Below, piece after piece: positions 1 through 8,607 of a DNA stretch of 64,000 nt (positions are counted from its first letter, which is position 1; each line of letters opens with the position of its first letter). Position numbers and translations under genes: made by a program. Source of the DNA: GCA-2746795 sp963747345. Lineage in GTDB: Bacteria; Chloroflexota; Anaerolineae; Promineifilales; Promineifilaceae. The notes beneath the pieces are model-generated. The model saw only the letters and a program-made list of their open reading frames with translations, was not told the origin of the DNA and did not search any database. The stretch covers positions 62,001 to 126,000 of the forward strand of contig CAVVFA010000036.1 of assembly GCA_963747345.1 (NCBI GenBank). Reading direction: 5' to 3'.

Positions 1-653
1 GCCATCACGCGGTCAACATGTTTGGCTACGGTTGGATCGTGGCTGACGATGAGAATGGTGATGCCCAATTCTTGATTCAGGGTGCGGAACGCCTCATAAA
101 TGGAAAGAGAGGTCGTGCTGTCTAACTCCCCTGTGGGTTCATCGCCCAGCAAAATAGCAGGTTCATTCGCCAGGGAGACGGCGATGGCTACCCGCTGCTG
201 CTCACCGCCAGACATTTCAGATAGATAGTGATGCTTTCTCTCGTTGAGACCGACCATATCCAGCAGTTCTTCGGCGCGGGTACGGGTCTTTTTGCCGCCG
301 CGCCCCGCCAACATCATCGGCATCTCCACATTTTCCAGGGCAGACAGGTAGGGAATGAGATTCCGCGCCCCTTGCTGCCATATGAAGCCCACTTTTTCGC
401 GCCGGTATTTGTTGACGGCCGAATCAGAGAGTTTGAGCAAATCATGTCCATCAACCAGCACTTTTCCGGCAGACGGCCGAACGAGGCCGCCTAATACATT
501 CATGAGAGTGCTTTTACCACTGCCGCTCACGCCGACAATGCCCATCAGTTCCCCTTGCTGGACGGTTAGATCGAGCCCCTGCAAGGCGAGGATTTCCATA
601 TCGGCGATTTTGTAGATTTTGACGAGATTTTCGCAAGTGATAATTTCAGGCAT
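1..653 (-). CDS. ABC transporter ATP-binding protein, MacB/LolD type (3' end cut by window edge)
   Basis: Energises the FtsX-type permease encoded just upstream, as part of an exporter or lipoprotein-release system on the cytoplasmic membrane. The frame is open from an ATG at 653 to the window edge. It shows Walker A GVSGSGKST, the signature MSGGEQQRVAIA, Walker B ILLGDEPTGELD and the switch histidine in IVSHDP, in the order and spacing of a complete nucleotide-binding domain; only the last few residues are missing. Its ATG overlaps the TGA of the permease gene by one base (TGATG), which points to translational coupling. The substrate cannot be deduced. Family assignment is secure; the efflux role is inferred from the HlyD-like partner. 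Confidence 0.93.
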   Translation of the reverse strand, partial: MPEIITCENLVKIYKIADMEILALQGLDLTVQQGELMGIVGVSGSGKSTLMNVLGGLVRPSAGKVLVDGHDLLKLSDSAVNKYRREKVGFIWQQGARNLIPYLSALENVEMPMMLAGRGGKKTRTRAEELLDMVGLNERKHHYLSEMSGGEQQRVAIAVSLANEPAILLGDEPTGELDSTTSLSIYEAFRTLNQELGITILIVSHDPTVAKHVDRVM

Positions 654-3535
654 CAGACGGTTTCTCCCAGTTTAATCGCTTGGAATATCTTCATGCGACG
701 CAGCATAATCGCCAATACGACAAGCGCGACGACAAACATGAGCAAGAACAGCCCGTAAATCTGGAAGATGGCAGGCCAGGCAATTTCGACGAGGTAGGGT
801 GGCACTAAATCGGAAGCGTCTGCACCTGTTTGCAGATAGGGAATGAATAGATTGCTAATCCACACCCCAAAAGCTGTGCCGAGGGTAAGACCAGTTAGAA
901 TGAGAACGGCCGTTTCCGTTGCCACCAGCGTAATCATTTGCCCAGTTGATAACCCGACAGCGCGCAAAATACCCAGGCTGATAAACCGCCGCCTAAACGA
1001 AAACAGCGCATACATGAAATAGCCTAAGACCGTCAGCAGCGCCGCCGCCACAAAGCCCACAGACAACTGACCAAACAAACCTTGCCGCTGCGGCCGTTTT
1101 TGTTCTACATCAACAATTGAAAAAGCGTCATTCCATTGCCAGCCAAATAATTTACGTTCTTTCAAAGCCTCATTAAACGCATCTTCATCGACAGGTTCAC
1201 TGGTGCGCAGCCAGACATTATAGGGATATTGCCCGCCCGTCATTGTGAAGAGAAAATCCAGGTTACCCACAATTAAGGGGCCGTCTTTAACTGGATACCA
1301 GGTGGGGAAATAGTTTAGCGCCCCCACAATTTGCGTATCAAGTTCCGCCACGCCATCAGGCGTGCTTACCGTCAGATGGAATAAATCGCCAACAGCCAAC
1401 CCGTTCTCCTGCATAAATTCTTTGGAAAGAAGCACGGCTTCCGGGGAAGATGCGAGATTGTTTAACAGCGTATTTAACTGCGGATCGGCAAAGTCCCAAC
1501 GCCAGAAACTGGTTTGCCCAAATTCGCCCCGATCAATACCCAAAAAGACGCCTTTTGTCTTGTTATCGCCCACTTGCGCTGATGCTGAATAACGCCCCAC
1601 TTTGGCCGCCGCCTCAACGCCCGGAAACTCCAGATATTCCGACATAGGCAGATAAATCGACCGTTCGCGTCCATTATCTACGGGGTTGCTGGCGCTAGAG
1701 AATCCAGGCACGGCCGAAGTCGTACCGAAAGTACGGCCGGCTCCATATAAATTAATGTCGGAACCGATGCTGTATAAGGCATCATCATAAAGCTGTAGAT
1801 CGACTGTGTAGGCGAGCGAGGCTGTAAATGCGGCCAGGCTAACGGTAAGAATGAGCAATATGAGGGGCATGGCATAGGTACGGGGTGTCCGGGCCAGTTC
1901 ACGTCCCGCAAGGAGTAAGCCAACGCTGTTGGTTTTATACAAAAACCAGCTAATCAGCTCCATTATCCAGGGAAATATACGAATGAAGAGTAAGGTGAGC
2001 GAAAATATCGCCAGGGTTGGCAATACAAATAATAATGGATTGGAAAACGGATCTTTTTGCGTCTCGCCAACGGCGATGAGTTGCCCTTGTTCTTGCAGTA
2101 AATAGAAGCCATAAATCGAGAGCGCAAGCAAAATGACATCGACCCAGGCACGCTGCCACCACGGTTTTTTGAAGGCGCGGGCTTGCTCCTGTTTGTAGGT
2201 GATGATGGTATCGCGGGAAGCAGATAGGGTGGGGATGACTTGCGCCAGCATGGCCAGGCCGATGGCAAGCAGCCCCGAACGGAGGGCGGTTCGGTTCATG
2301 GTGATAGACAGCCAATCGCCTCCCGTAAAATCAAGGAAACTACGGGTTTTGCCCATAAACGCGGCGATGCTCATGGAAACGGCCGTTCCCAAAGCAAAGG
2401 CAATCGCGCCCAAAACAAGCCCTTCTATCAACGCAAACGCCACAATCTGCCAGGGGGTCGCCCCGCGACTGCGCATAACCGCAATTTCATTCCGCCGCTG
2501 ATCTACCGCCAAGCCCACAATCAACACGATAAACGCCAGAATCAGCCCAATAATCGGGATATTGAACGCCGTCATCAGCACACGCAAATCTCTTGCGGAT
2601 TTACTGTAGGCGCGTAAGCTGTCTACAGGGGTCATGGCGCTGGAAATATCGGGCAATAAATTGGTGATTCGTCGTTCAACTTGGGTTGCCCCCCTTATTA
2701 GGCCAGGAACATCCTCTGTGGTGACAGTGGCCCCATCCAGCACAAAATACCAGGCAGCACGATTGAGTTCGCCATTGATTTGGGGTGCCAGCCAGCCGCT
2801 AATCGTGGCTTCTGGCACAAAGAGGGTGTCGTCAAAAACGGAGGGCGCAAAAAACCAATAAGCAGACTCCTCATCGATGGGTCGCCAAATGCCGCTGATG
2901 ATAACGGGTATTTCGAGTAAACTGCTTTCAGTGCCGTTTAAGAAATCATAGGCGGTAAAGGTGTCGCCTGCCTGTAGGCCATATTCAGAAGCGGCATCTT
3001 CTGCCACCATCACTTCAACAAAACTGCCAGATGCCAGACCTTCGCTAGAAACGGCCGTTGGAAATTGGCCTTCTACCAACTCTATATTGTCTTCCAAACT
3101 TGTGGCGCTCCCGAAAACGAAAATATCTAAGGCAGAATCGTCATCGTAATTGCTTGATCCGGTTGGAAAGAGTTTGTAGCGTTCCGTTTCATAGAAATTG
3201 ATAAATTGCTTAATGGGCAATCCGAGAGTGCGGACGCCGCTTCCCGTTAAATAAGCATGGACATCGCGGGTATCTTCCCATTCAATTGGGTCGTACCACG
3301 ACCCAATATAATCATATAAATAGGTAAAGGGAGGGCGATGGCGTTTGGTGGCATCTAGTTCGATGTTTTCTTCGAGAATGTGGAGGTATACAGCGTCTGA
3401 ATAGAGGGGTACGGCCATGATTAAGGCCACAGCGGCGGTAATGCCCAGCACAACGGCCGTTGTCAGTCCTTTTTGCGCCCACAACCGTTTAAAGGTGATG
3501 GTAAATACGGAACGAATTCGGTAGAGAAATGTCAT
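653..3535 (-). CDS. FtsX-family ABC permease, double-module
   Basis: Membrane component of the ABC exporter. The 960-residue protein has one N-terminal membrane anchor (residues about 15-45), a large extracytoplasmic domain, and two FtsX core regions, one near residues 320-430 (with VLIVGLAVDQRRNEIAVMRS) and one at the C-terminus (residues about 830-955, FRRRFISLGILRAVGLSTG). The sequence R(R/N)xEIAxMRSRGA is typical of MacB/FtsX permeases. Two cores in one chain give the eight or more segments expected of the double-length family. It lies three bases downstream of the HlyD-like gene and overlaps the ATPase gene by one base, so the three form one operon. Confidence 0.92.
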   Translation of the reverse strand: MTFLYRIRSVFTITFKRLWAQKGLTTAVVLGITAAVALIMAVPLYSDAVYLHILEENIELDATKRHRPPFTYLYDYIGSWYDPIEWEDTRDVHAYLTGSGVRTLGLPIKQFINFYETERYKLFPTGSSNYDDDSALDIFVFGSATSLEDNIELVEGQFPTAVSSEGLASGSFVEVMVAEDAASEYGLQAGDTFTAYDFLNGTESSLLEIPVIISGIWRPIDEESAYWFFAPSVFDDTLFVPEATISGWLAPQINGELNRAAWYFVLDGATVTTEDVPGLIRGATQVERRITNLLPDISSAMTPVDSLRAYSKSARDLRVLMTAFNIPIIGLILAFIVLIVGLAVDQRRNEIAVMRSRGATPWQIVAFALIEGLVLGAIAFALGTAVSMSIAAFMGKTRSFLDFTGGDWLSITMNRTALRSGLLAIGLAMLAQVIPTLSASRDTIITYKQEQARAFKKPWWQRAWVDVILLALSIYGFYLLQEQGQLIAVGETQKDPFSNPLLFVLPTLAIFSLTLLFIRIFPWIMELISWFLYKTNSVGLLLAGRELARTPRTYAMPLILLILTVSLAAFTASLAYTVDLQLYDDALYSIGSDINLYGAGRTFGTTSAVPGFSSASNPVDNGRERSIYLPMSEYLEFPGVEAAAKVGRYSASAQVGDNKTKGVFLGIDRGEFGQTSFWRWDFADPQLNTLLNNLASSPEAVLLSKEFMQENGLAVGDLFHLTVSTPDGVAELDTQIVGALNYFPTWYPVKDGPLIVGNLDFLFTMTGGQYPYNVWLRTSEPVDEDAFNEALKERKLFGWQWNDAFSIVDVEQKRPQRQGLFGQLSVGFVAAALLTVLGYFMYALFSFRRRFISLGILRAVGLSTGQMITLVATETAVLILTGLTLGTAFGVWISNLFIPYLQTGADASDLVPPYLVEIAWPAIFQIYGLFLLMFVVALVVLAIMLRRMKIFQAIKLGETV

Positions 3536-3538
3536 GGT

Positions 3539-4738
3539 TTATTGGCCAAGAATGGTTTGGCCTTCTTCCAGACCGCTGATGATTTCGGAACGGCCGTTGC
3601 CGCTAATGCCTAGTTCCACATCCACCCGTTCTTGAATAGCGCCATCTTGAACCACCACAAACTTGCGTCCATTAAAATCGCGCACGGCAGAAGGGGGCAA
3701 AAAGAGCACATCATCTTTCTCTGTAATCACAATGACAATCTCAACGCGATCCCCAGAATCAAAACTGGCCGCATCTTCTATATTATCAAATGTAAATCGG
3801 GTTCGATCTTCGCCGCTGGCAGAATCCGAACCGCCGCCACCCGAACCAAAGGGGTAGGGGAGCTGCCGTATCGTTCCGGGTACGGCTTCACCCGGACGAC
3901 TAGCTGGCATAATCAACACAGGCATCTCTTCAGCCAGTTCTTCTAAATCATTTTCACGAATAGTGGCACTGACTTCAAGCTGTTCCAAATCGGCAATAGA
4001 GCCAATGGGATTAAATGCCGAGATGGCATACCCTGGAGAAAGATTAAAAGATAACAGTTCACCAGAAAATGGCGCGGTAAGCACCGCATTTTCCATGAGT
4101 TTTTCTAATTCGACGACATTCAAAGCCGCCTGGTCAACATCAGCTTGCAATGAAGGATCAATATCAGTGCTAAGTTCATCCAAATCTAAACGAGCCAGTT
4201 CCAATTGGAGTGCTTCTTTATCAATTTGGATTTGCTGTGTTTGCGAGGGTGTTGTACCTGCCTGCGCGATGACTTGATCGAGATTGAGTTGGGCTATTTC
4301 TGCCCTAATTTCTGCCCGCCGTCTGTCACGCTGTCGTTGTGACTGGGTGGTATCCAGGCGAGCCTGGGCAATTGCCAAAGTTTGTTGCGCTCTAAGCAGT
4401 TCTTCTTCGATATTTTGAGTATCCAATACCGCCAAAACTTCGCCTGCTTCAACCTGCTCTTCGCGTCGCGCCATCACCTCAGCGACAACTCCATCAATCG
4501 GAAACGAGAGCGATTCCTCAATGACCGGACTTACGCGCCCAGGAAAGGAAGCATCATAAATGACGTCACCTCGCTCAACGGTGTAAAGGGTTCTGGCTGA
4601 AGGAACGGCCGTTGGCACCAGTGTTGGTTCTGCATTACCGCTAGATGGGGTTTGCCGTGTCGGCTGCGTAGTGCAAGCCGCCAAAAACAGGATAAGCATG
4701 ACAAGTGTATAGAGGGGGAGCTGTTGTATATTTTTCAT
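3539..4738 (-). CDS. HlyD/MacA-type periplasmic adaptor lipoprotein
   Basis: Adaptor subunit of the ABC exporter encoded downstream. The N-terminus is a lipoprotein signal (hydrophobic stretch ending LFLAAC, Cys at about residue 22), followed by a low-complexity linker, a biotinyl-lipoyl-like half motif (GVVAEVMARREEQVEAGEVL), a long alpha-helical hairpin rich in Gln/Arg/Leu (residues about 110-220), the second lipoyl half (VLTAPFSGELLSF) and a beta-barrel domain. Translation could begin at the TTG at 4756; I prefer the ATG at 4738 because it puts a basic residue directly before the signal core, though no strong ribosome-binding site is visible. It is the first gene of the operon and faces a 580-bp regulatory region. 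Confidence 0.88.
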   Translation of the reverse strand: MKNIQQLPLYTLVMLILFLAACTTQPTRQTPSSGNAEPTLVPTAVPSARTLYTVERGDVIYDASFPGRVSPVIEESLSFPIDGVVAEVMARREEQVEAGEVLAVLDTQNIEEELLRAQQTLAIAQARLDTTQSQRQRDRRRAEIRAEIAQLNLDQVIAQAGTTPSQTQQIQIDKEALQLELARLDLDELSTDIDPSLQADVDQAALNVVELEKLMENAVLTAPFSGELLSFNLSPGYAISAFNPIGSIADLEQLEVSATIRENDLEELAEEMPVLIMPASRPGEAVPGTIRQLPYPFGSGGGGSDSASGEDRTRFTFDNIEDAASFDSGDRVEIVIVITEKDDVLFLPPSAVRDFNGRKFVVVQDGAIQERVDVELGISGNGRSEIISGLEEGQTILGQ

Positions 4739-4891
4739 TTTTTTCGTGTAGACCAATTGGAAAGGGTTTGCTCAACCGATAGAGAACTCGATCTATCTAA
4801 TTCTCCATGTGTGCTGTTAATAATCGTGTACCGATAATAATTCTAGTCAAGATACTGATCAATGCAATTTCCTCTCGGATTATATCAAATA

Positions 4892-4949
4892 TGAAATCGA
4901 TTTCAACAGAAAAGCGATTCTATCTCATTATTTATGAAAACGATTTCAT
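4892..4949. promoter_or_regulatory. Paired operator-like palindromes
   Basis: TGAAATCGATTTCA (4892-4905) is a perfect 14-bp palindrome. ATGAAAACGATTTCAT (4934-4949) is a 16-bp near palindrome with a single mismatched pair and the same TGAAA...TTTCA arms. Their centres are 43 bp apart, about four helical turns, so two dimers could sit on the same face. They lie about 155-210 bp upstream of the exporter operon start. The shape suits a TetR- or LacI-type dimer; no regulator gene is adjacent in the window, so the cognate protein is unknown. Confidence 0.55.
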
Positions 4950-5049
4950 GGGATTTTCCATTAACTGAATTGCACATCTTGTACATACCTATAAAGTATG
5001 TACGGCAAATATAAACCTCTGTTAATCACATATTAATCAACTAATTTGT

Positions 5050-5074
5050 GTATAGCGCTTGCAGTGCGCTATAC
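5050..5074. promoter_or_regulatory. Perfect 9-bp-arm inverted repeat
   Basis: GTATAGCGC and GCGCTATAC flank a 7-base loop (TTGCAGT). No T-tract follows, so it is not a canonical terminator. It could be an operator or an RNA hairpin in the leader of the squalene synthase operon. Confidence 0.45.
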
Positions 5075-5193
5075 TTTGGAGGCTATTTTACATGATGCGA
5101 TTCTAAGCCTACTCCCACTATTTTTTACATCGAGAATCGAATTATCTAATACTTTATATATCGTCTTAGCCGCAGAAATTTTGCGCCTAGCAA

Positions 5194-5256
5194 GTATCTT
5201 CTCAATATTCAGGGGAGACCTGACAGGTTTACGAAGCATTTTTCCGAACCTGTTAG
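5194..5256 (+). repeat. Dispersed intergenic repeat, copy 1
   Basis: About 63 bases that match, on the opposite strand, 37045-37107. The first 18 bases (GTATCTTCTCAATATTCA) are identical, and the rest differs at only a few positions. The element ends in a hairpin-forming pair, CTGACAGGTT and AACCTGTTAG. It lies 62 bases upstream of the squalene synthase start, in the same orientation relative to the downstream gene as copy 2. Confidence 0.7.
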
Positions 5257-5317
5257 TTACAAATTAAGACGCTATATACTTGTTTAAGGAATCCTCATAT
5301 CAAGAGGAGATTGTGCT

Positions 5318-6415
5318 GTGACTTTTTGCTTAACGAAAACGGAAGAAACTTATTTATCAACCTATATGAATAAGGTTTCTCGGTCTTTTGCGCTCGTCGC
5401 GCCTCAGGTTGAGTCTCCCTTGCAAGATTATCTGGCTGTGGCTTATCTCATTTGTCGCGTTGTGGATAATATTGAAGATTGCGTCGTTCCTTACCAAAAC
5501 AAACAAGCCCGATTTTCACAGTTTATTACGTTGCTTGATGATCCAAATCAGGCTGAGGCTGTTTTGGCAGCCTGGGAACAAGTTAGCTGGCAAGGCTTAG
5601 CTGCTGACGAAATTGAAATGATGACGGTAGAAAATGGTTTAACGCTATGGCATATCTATAAAAAGATGCCGTTACCCTATCGTCTTTCAATCAATGAATG
5701 GGCAAGCAAGATGGCTAACGGCATGGCGTTGGTGACGGATTTAGCTGACGACAGTTTCTTTATGACGCAACAGAAAATACGTTTGCCCAGAACGGCCGTT
5801 GATTACAATCAATACTGTTTTTATGTGGCTGGTACGGTGGGTCGCATGATTACGGAACTGGCTATCACTTACTATGAGATCGATAGGAACGCTGGACAGC
5901 AACTGCTTATGCACAGCGAATCATGTGGCCGCGCTTTGCAAAAAACAAATATCGTTAAAGATTTTGCGAAGGATTTGGCGCGAGGTGACAGTTTTTTGCC
6001 AGATGAATGGATGCAAGAAGTCGATTACGCCCCATTCGCCTTAAAAGATGTACCGTTTTGGTGGAAGAAGAAGGTGATTTTGGATGTGCTGGCAGAACTG
6101 GATGCTTCCGTTAATTATGTGACTGATTTGCCGATAACGGCCGTTGGCTATCGAAAAGCTGGTTTATTTATGATGCTGCCTGCTTATCAAACCTTGCTGT
6201 TAGCCGCTAATCGTTACGATACCTTGTTCACCCCCGACCATGCCGTCAAGATTTCACGGACAGCAATGGGAAAATGCCTACTACAAGCGCAAATGATGGC
6301 AACCAATGATGCTGGCATCCGTTCCTATGGTCAAAACATATCCCAACAAATCAAAACGGTGCTCAACATCGAACACGAATACCCGGCTAGAGAATACGCC
6401 AACTCATCAGGTTAG
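5318..6415 (+). CDS. Squalene/phytoene synthase family protein
   Basis: Head-to-head prenyl transferase that condenses two prenyl diphosphates, most likely farnesyl diphosphate to (pre)squalene, at the membrane. The 365-residue protein carries the first Asp-rich motif in RVVDNIEDCV (about residue 52), the SRSFA-like region near the N-terminus (VSRSFALVAP), the YCFYVAGTVGRMITEL segment, and the second Asp motif NIVKDFAKD (about residue 215). Start is GTG at 5318, behind AGAGGAG at 5303-5309. The UbiB-type kinase begins 14 bases after the stop, so the two are probably cotranscribed. Squalene versus phytoene or hopanoid-pathway use cannot be decided from sequence alone; the spacing of motifs looks more like eukaryotic-type squalene synthase than CrtB. 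Confidence 0.85.
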   Translation: MTFCLTKTEETYLSTYMNKVSRSFALVAPQVESPLQDYLAVAYLICRVVDNIEDCVVPYQNKQARFSQFITLLDDPNQAEAVLAAWEQVSWQGLAADEIEMMTVENGLTLWHIYKKMPLPYRLSINEWASKMANGMALVTDLADDSFFMTQQKIRLPRTAVDYNQYCFYVAGTVGRMITELAITYYEIDRNAGQQLLMHSESCGRALQKTNIVKDFAKDLARGDSFLPDEWMQEVDYAPFALKDVPFWWKKKVILDVLAELDASVNYVTDLPITAVGYRKAGLFMMLPAYQTLLLAANRYDTLFTPDHAVKISRTAMGKCLLQAQMMATNDAGIRSYGQNISQQIKTVLNIEHEYPAREYANSSG

Positions 6416-6429
6416 ATCAAGTCAACTAA

Positions 6430-8109
6430 ATGACTGAAATCACATCGCAAGAAATCAACGGTGGCTACGAAATATTAGTCGAAAAGAAATCAGAAGGGCT
6501 GATACGACGGTTCTTTGTCACGCTTCGCCATAGCTTGGGACTCATTTGGGGCAGCATTTACACCCATATCCAACAACAAAAAGCAGTAGGGAATAGCTGG
6601 GGGTTCTTCACACTCATTTTGCGAATTCTTCTCCTGTTTGCTTGGCCTTTTTTGAATCGCTCACTTATTAGACAGCCCTTTCCAGTCCAATTTCGTCGTC
6701 GTTTAGAAATGTTGGGACCAACCTATATCAAATTGGGACAAATCATGAGCCTTCGTGAAGATTTGCTACCCAAAAGCATCACAGATGAACTAAAAAACTT
6801 GCTAGATCGCTTGCCCGCACTGCCATTTCCACGTTATCTGGAATTGATTGATGCCAATCTGGTCTTGCCGGTTTGGGTGATTTTCTCCGAAATTGATGCG
6901 GTTCCCTTGGGGTCTGCCTCCCTGGCTCAAACACATCGGGCAATGCTGCGCTCCGGTGATGAAGTCGTCTTGAAATTGCTTAAACCGAACGTACGCCAAA
7001 TTGTATTGAACGATACGCGCTTATTGCGTGTTTTTGGACAATTCGCCCAAATATTTCTGTCACGCTACCAACCCAAACGGCTGATCAACGAGTTCTGCCG
7101 CTACACTTTACTTGAAGTTGACTTGCGCAACGAGGCGGCCAGCGCTGAAATTTTTGCAGCCAACTTCAAAGATGAACCTGATATCCGCTTCCCTAAAGTG
7201 TACCGTGAAGCCAGCAATGAAAATTTGCTCTGCATGGAATTTTTCCGAGGCAGTAAGCCAAATGCGGAAGTATTGGCAAAATTATCCGACAAAGAAATAA
7301 ACAATGTTATTCGGCTGGGTGTGGGTGCTACTATCGAAATGATTTTTCGAGACGGTTTCTTTCACGCCGATCTCCATCCTGGGAATTTAATCATTTTTGA
7401 TGATGCGAGTGTTGGTTTTATTGATTTGGGTATGATCGGCCGTTTTGATACCGATATGCGAAAACGGATGTTGTACTATTTTTACTCGCTCGTCATGGGG
7501 GATGCGGCGAGTGCTGCCCGTTACCTGCTGGCGATGACAAATGCTGGCCCTCGCAGCGATCCGGAAGGATTCCGCCGGGCGGTTGAAGATTTAAATCGGC
7601 GCTGGCTCCAATCCCCCAATTTCAACGAGTTCTCGTTAGGCCATCTCATTTTGCAATCGGTTGGCTTGGCTGGCAAATATCACATCCAATACCCTGGCGA
7701 AATCATTCTGATGGTGAAATCGTTGATTACGCTGGAAGGCGTGGGTAATGTGCTCGCACCGGGCATCGATGTGGCTGAAGCGGCCAGGGTTCATGTGCAA
7801 AAGATTTTGTTTGCCCAAGTGAACATTAAAAAGATTATCAAAGATGGTGTACTGGTGCTGCCTGAAGTGATCGATATTCTCACACGAAGTCCTCTGGTTA
7901 TTAGTGAAGGGTTGCGCTTTGCTGAATCTTATATAAAGACGTCCCGAGAAAATCCCTTTGCGGAGCTGAAAGGCACGATTTTTGGCAGTTTCTGTTTGCT
8001 TTCTGGGGCGGTTATCTTTGCGTTTGATGGCCCGATTTGGATATGGGGTTTCTTGCTTTTATCTGGGTTTAGCTTTGCTGGTTATGGCTTTTTTAGAAAA
8101 AGCCGATAA
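6430..8109 (+). CDS. UbiB/ABC1/AarF-family atypical kinase
   Basis: Member of the ADCK/UbiB protein-kinase-like family, which supports isoprenoid-quinone or lipid metabolism at the membrane. The 559-residue protein has the family KxGQ-type motif (TYIKLGQIMSLREDLLP, about residue 100), an alanine-rich nucleotide loop (GSASLAQTHRA), the lysine-containing strand VVLKLLKP, the catalytic-loop motif FFHADLHPGNLI (about residue 312) and the metal-binding GFIDLGMIGRF. Two hydrophobic segments lie at the C-terminus (about 515-555), as in many UbiB proteins. It follows the squalene synthase-like gene by 14 bases, which fits a role in isoprenoid lipid metabolism. Exact substrate unknown. Confidence 0.92.
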   Translation: MTEITSQEINGGYEILVEKKSEGLIRRFFVTLRHSLGLIWGSIYTHIQQQKAVGNSWGFFTLILRILLLFAWPFLNRSLIRQPFPVQFRRRLEMLGPTYIKLGQIMSLREDLLPKSITDELKNLLDRLPALPFPRYLELIDANLVLPVWVIFSEIDAVPLGSASLAQTHRAMLRSGDEVVLKLLKPNVRQIVLNDTRLLRVFGQFAQIFLSRYQPKRLINEFCRYTLLEVDLRNEAASAEIFAANFKDEPDIRFPKVYREASNENLLCMEFFRGSKPNAEVLAKLSDKEINNVIRLGVGATIEMIFRDGFFHADLHPGNLIIFDDASVGFIDLGMIGRFDTDMRKRMLYYFYSLVMGDAASAARYLLAMTNAGPRSDPEGFRRAVEDLNRRWLQSPNFNEFSLGHLILQSVGLAGKYHIQYPGEIILMVKSLITLEGVGNVLAPGIDVAEAARVHVQKILFAQVNIKKIIKDGVLVLPEVIDILTRSPLVISEGLRFAESYIKTSRENPFAELKGTIFGSFCLLSGAVIFAFDGPIWIWGFLLLSGFSFAGYGFFRKSR

Positions 8110-8160
8110 AAATAGTGTGAAAATTATAGTCCACCTCAGGAATACCGTTATAATAATCCT

Positions 8161-8607
8161 ATGAATAATGCGGAAGCAGCCATTGAAGCAACAATAACTG
8201 AGTTTACACGCGGCTTGGGGTCTGAACTCAAGGCCGCTTATTTGTTTGGCAGCTTTGTGCAAGGTTATTACCAGCCTGAAGAATCAGACATCAATTTATT
8301 GCTTATTGTTGATGATGATGTAGATTTTTTTGAAATTCGGGACTATTTCTTACCGATTTGGGAAATCTATGGCGATGTTTTGCTTCGTGCCCCGCTTATT
8401 GCTCGTGAAAGTTCTTTTGAGTGCTATAAACGGCTTGAGCCAGCTTTTATGCATCACTTGCGTAATAACGGCCGTTTACTTTCCGGCAGTCCTTATTATT
8501 TAGCCAACCTCCCCCTTCTCGATATGCAAGAAGCCACCGCTCGCCTGGCGACAGAAGCCTTAAAAGCCTCCGCGTATCCTGTTACCTTCCCTCATGAAAC
8601 CAGATAA
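8161..8607 (+). CDS. Nucleotidyltransferase-domain protein (MNT type)
   Basis: Small (148-residue) protein of the DNA polymerase beta-like nucleotidyltransferase fold. The active-site strand is LFGSFVQGYYQPEESDINLL: the GS motif is followed by a S-D-I-N pair in which the second acidic metal ligand of the usual D-x-D is replaced by N, so catalysis is doubtful or uses another acid. Start ATG 8161 follows directly on an AT-rich gap of about 50 bases after the UbiB gene, with no clear Shine-Dalgarno. It overlaps the next gene by 14 bases, implying a two-gene unit. Could be a toxin-antitoxin-like MNT partner, but the partner shows no HEPN signature. Confidence 0.75.
   Translation: MNNAEAAIEATITEFTRGLGSELKAAYLFGSFVQGYYQPEESDINLLLIVDDDVDFFEIRDYFLPIWEIYGDVLLRAPLIARESSFECYKRLEPAFMHHLRNNGRLLSGSPYYLANLPLLDMQEATARLATEALKASAYPVTFPHETR

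Larger units (their letters stand above)
4739..5317. other. Divergent intergenic region between exporter operon and squalene synthase operon
   Basis: About 580 bases without a convincing gene, AT-rich compared with its neighbours. It holds two operator-like palindromes (4892-4905 and 4934-4949), a perfect hairpin (5050-5074) and one copy of a dispersed intergenic repeat (5194-5256), listed separately. A 73-codon open frame at 5046-5267 runs through the hairpin and the repeat, has no ribosome-binding site and resembles nothing known to me, so I do not call it. Confidence 0.7.

Noticed and set aside
5046..5267. 73-codon open frame between the exporter and squalene synthase operons
   Set aside because: No ribosome-binding site; it runs through a hairpin and a dispersed repeat, and the predicted product resembles no protein.
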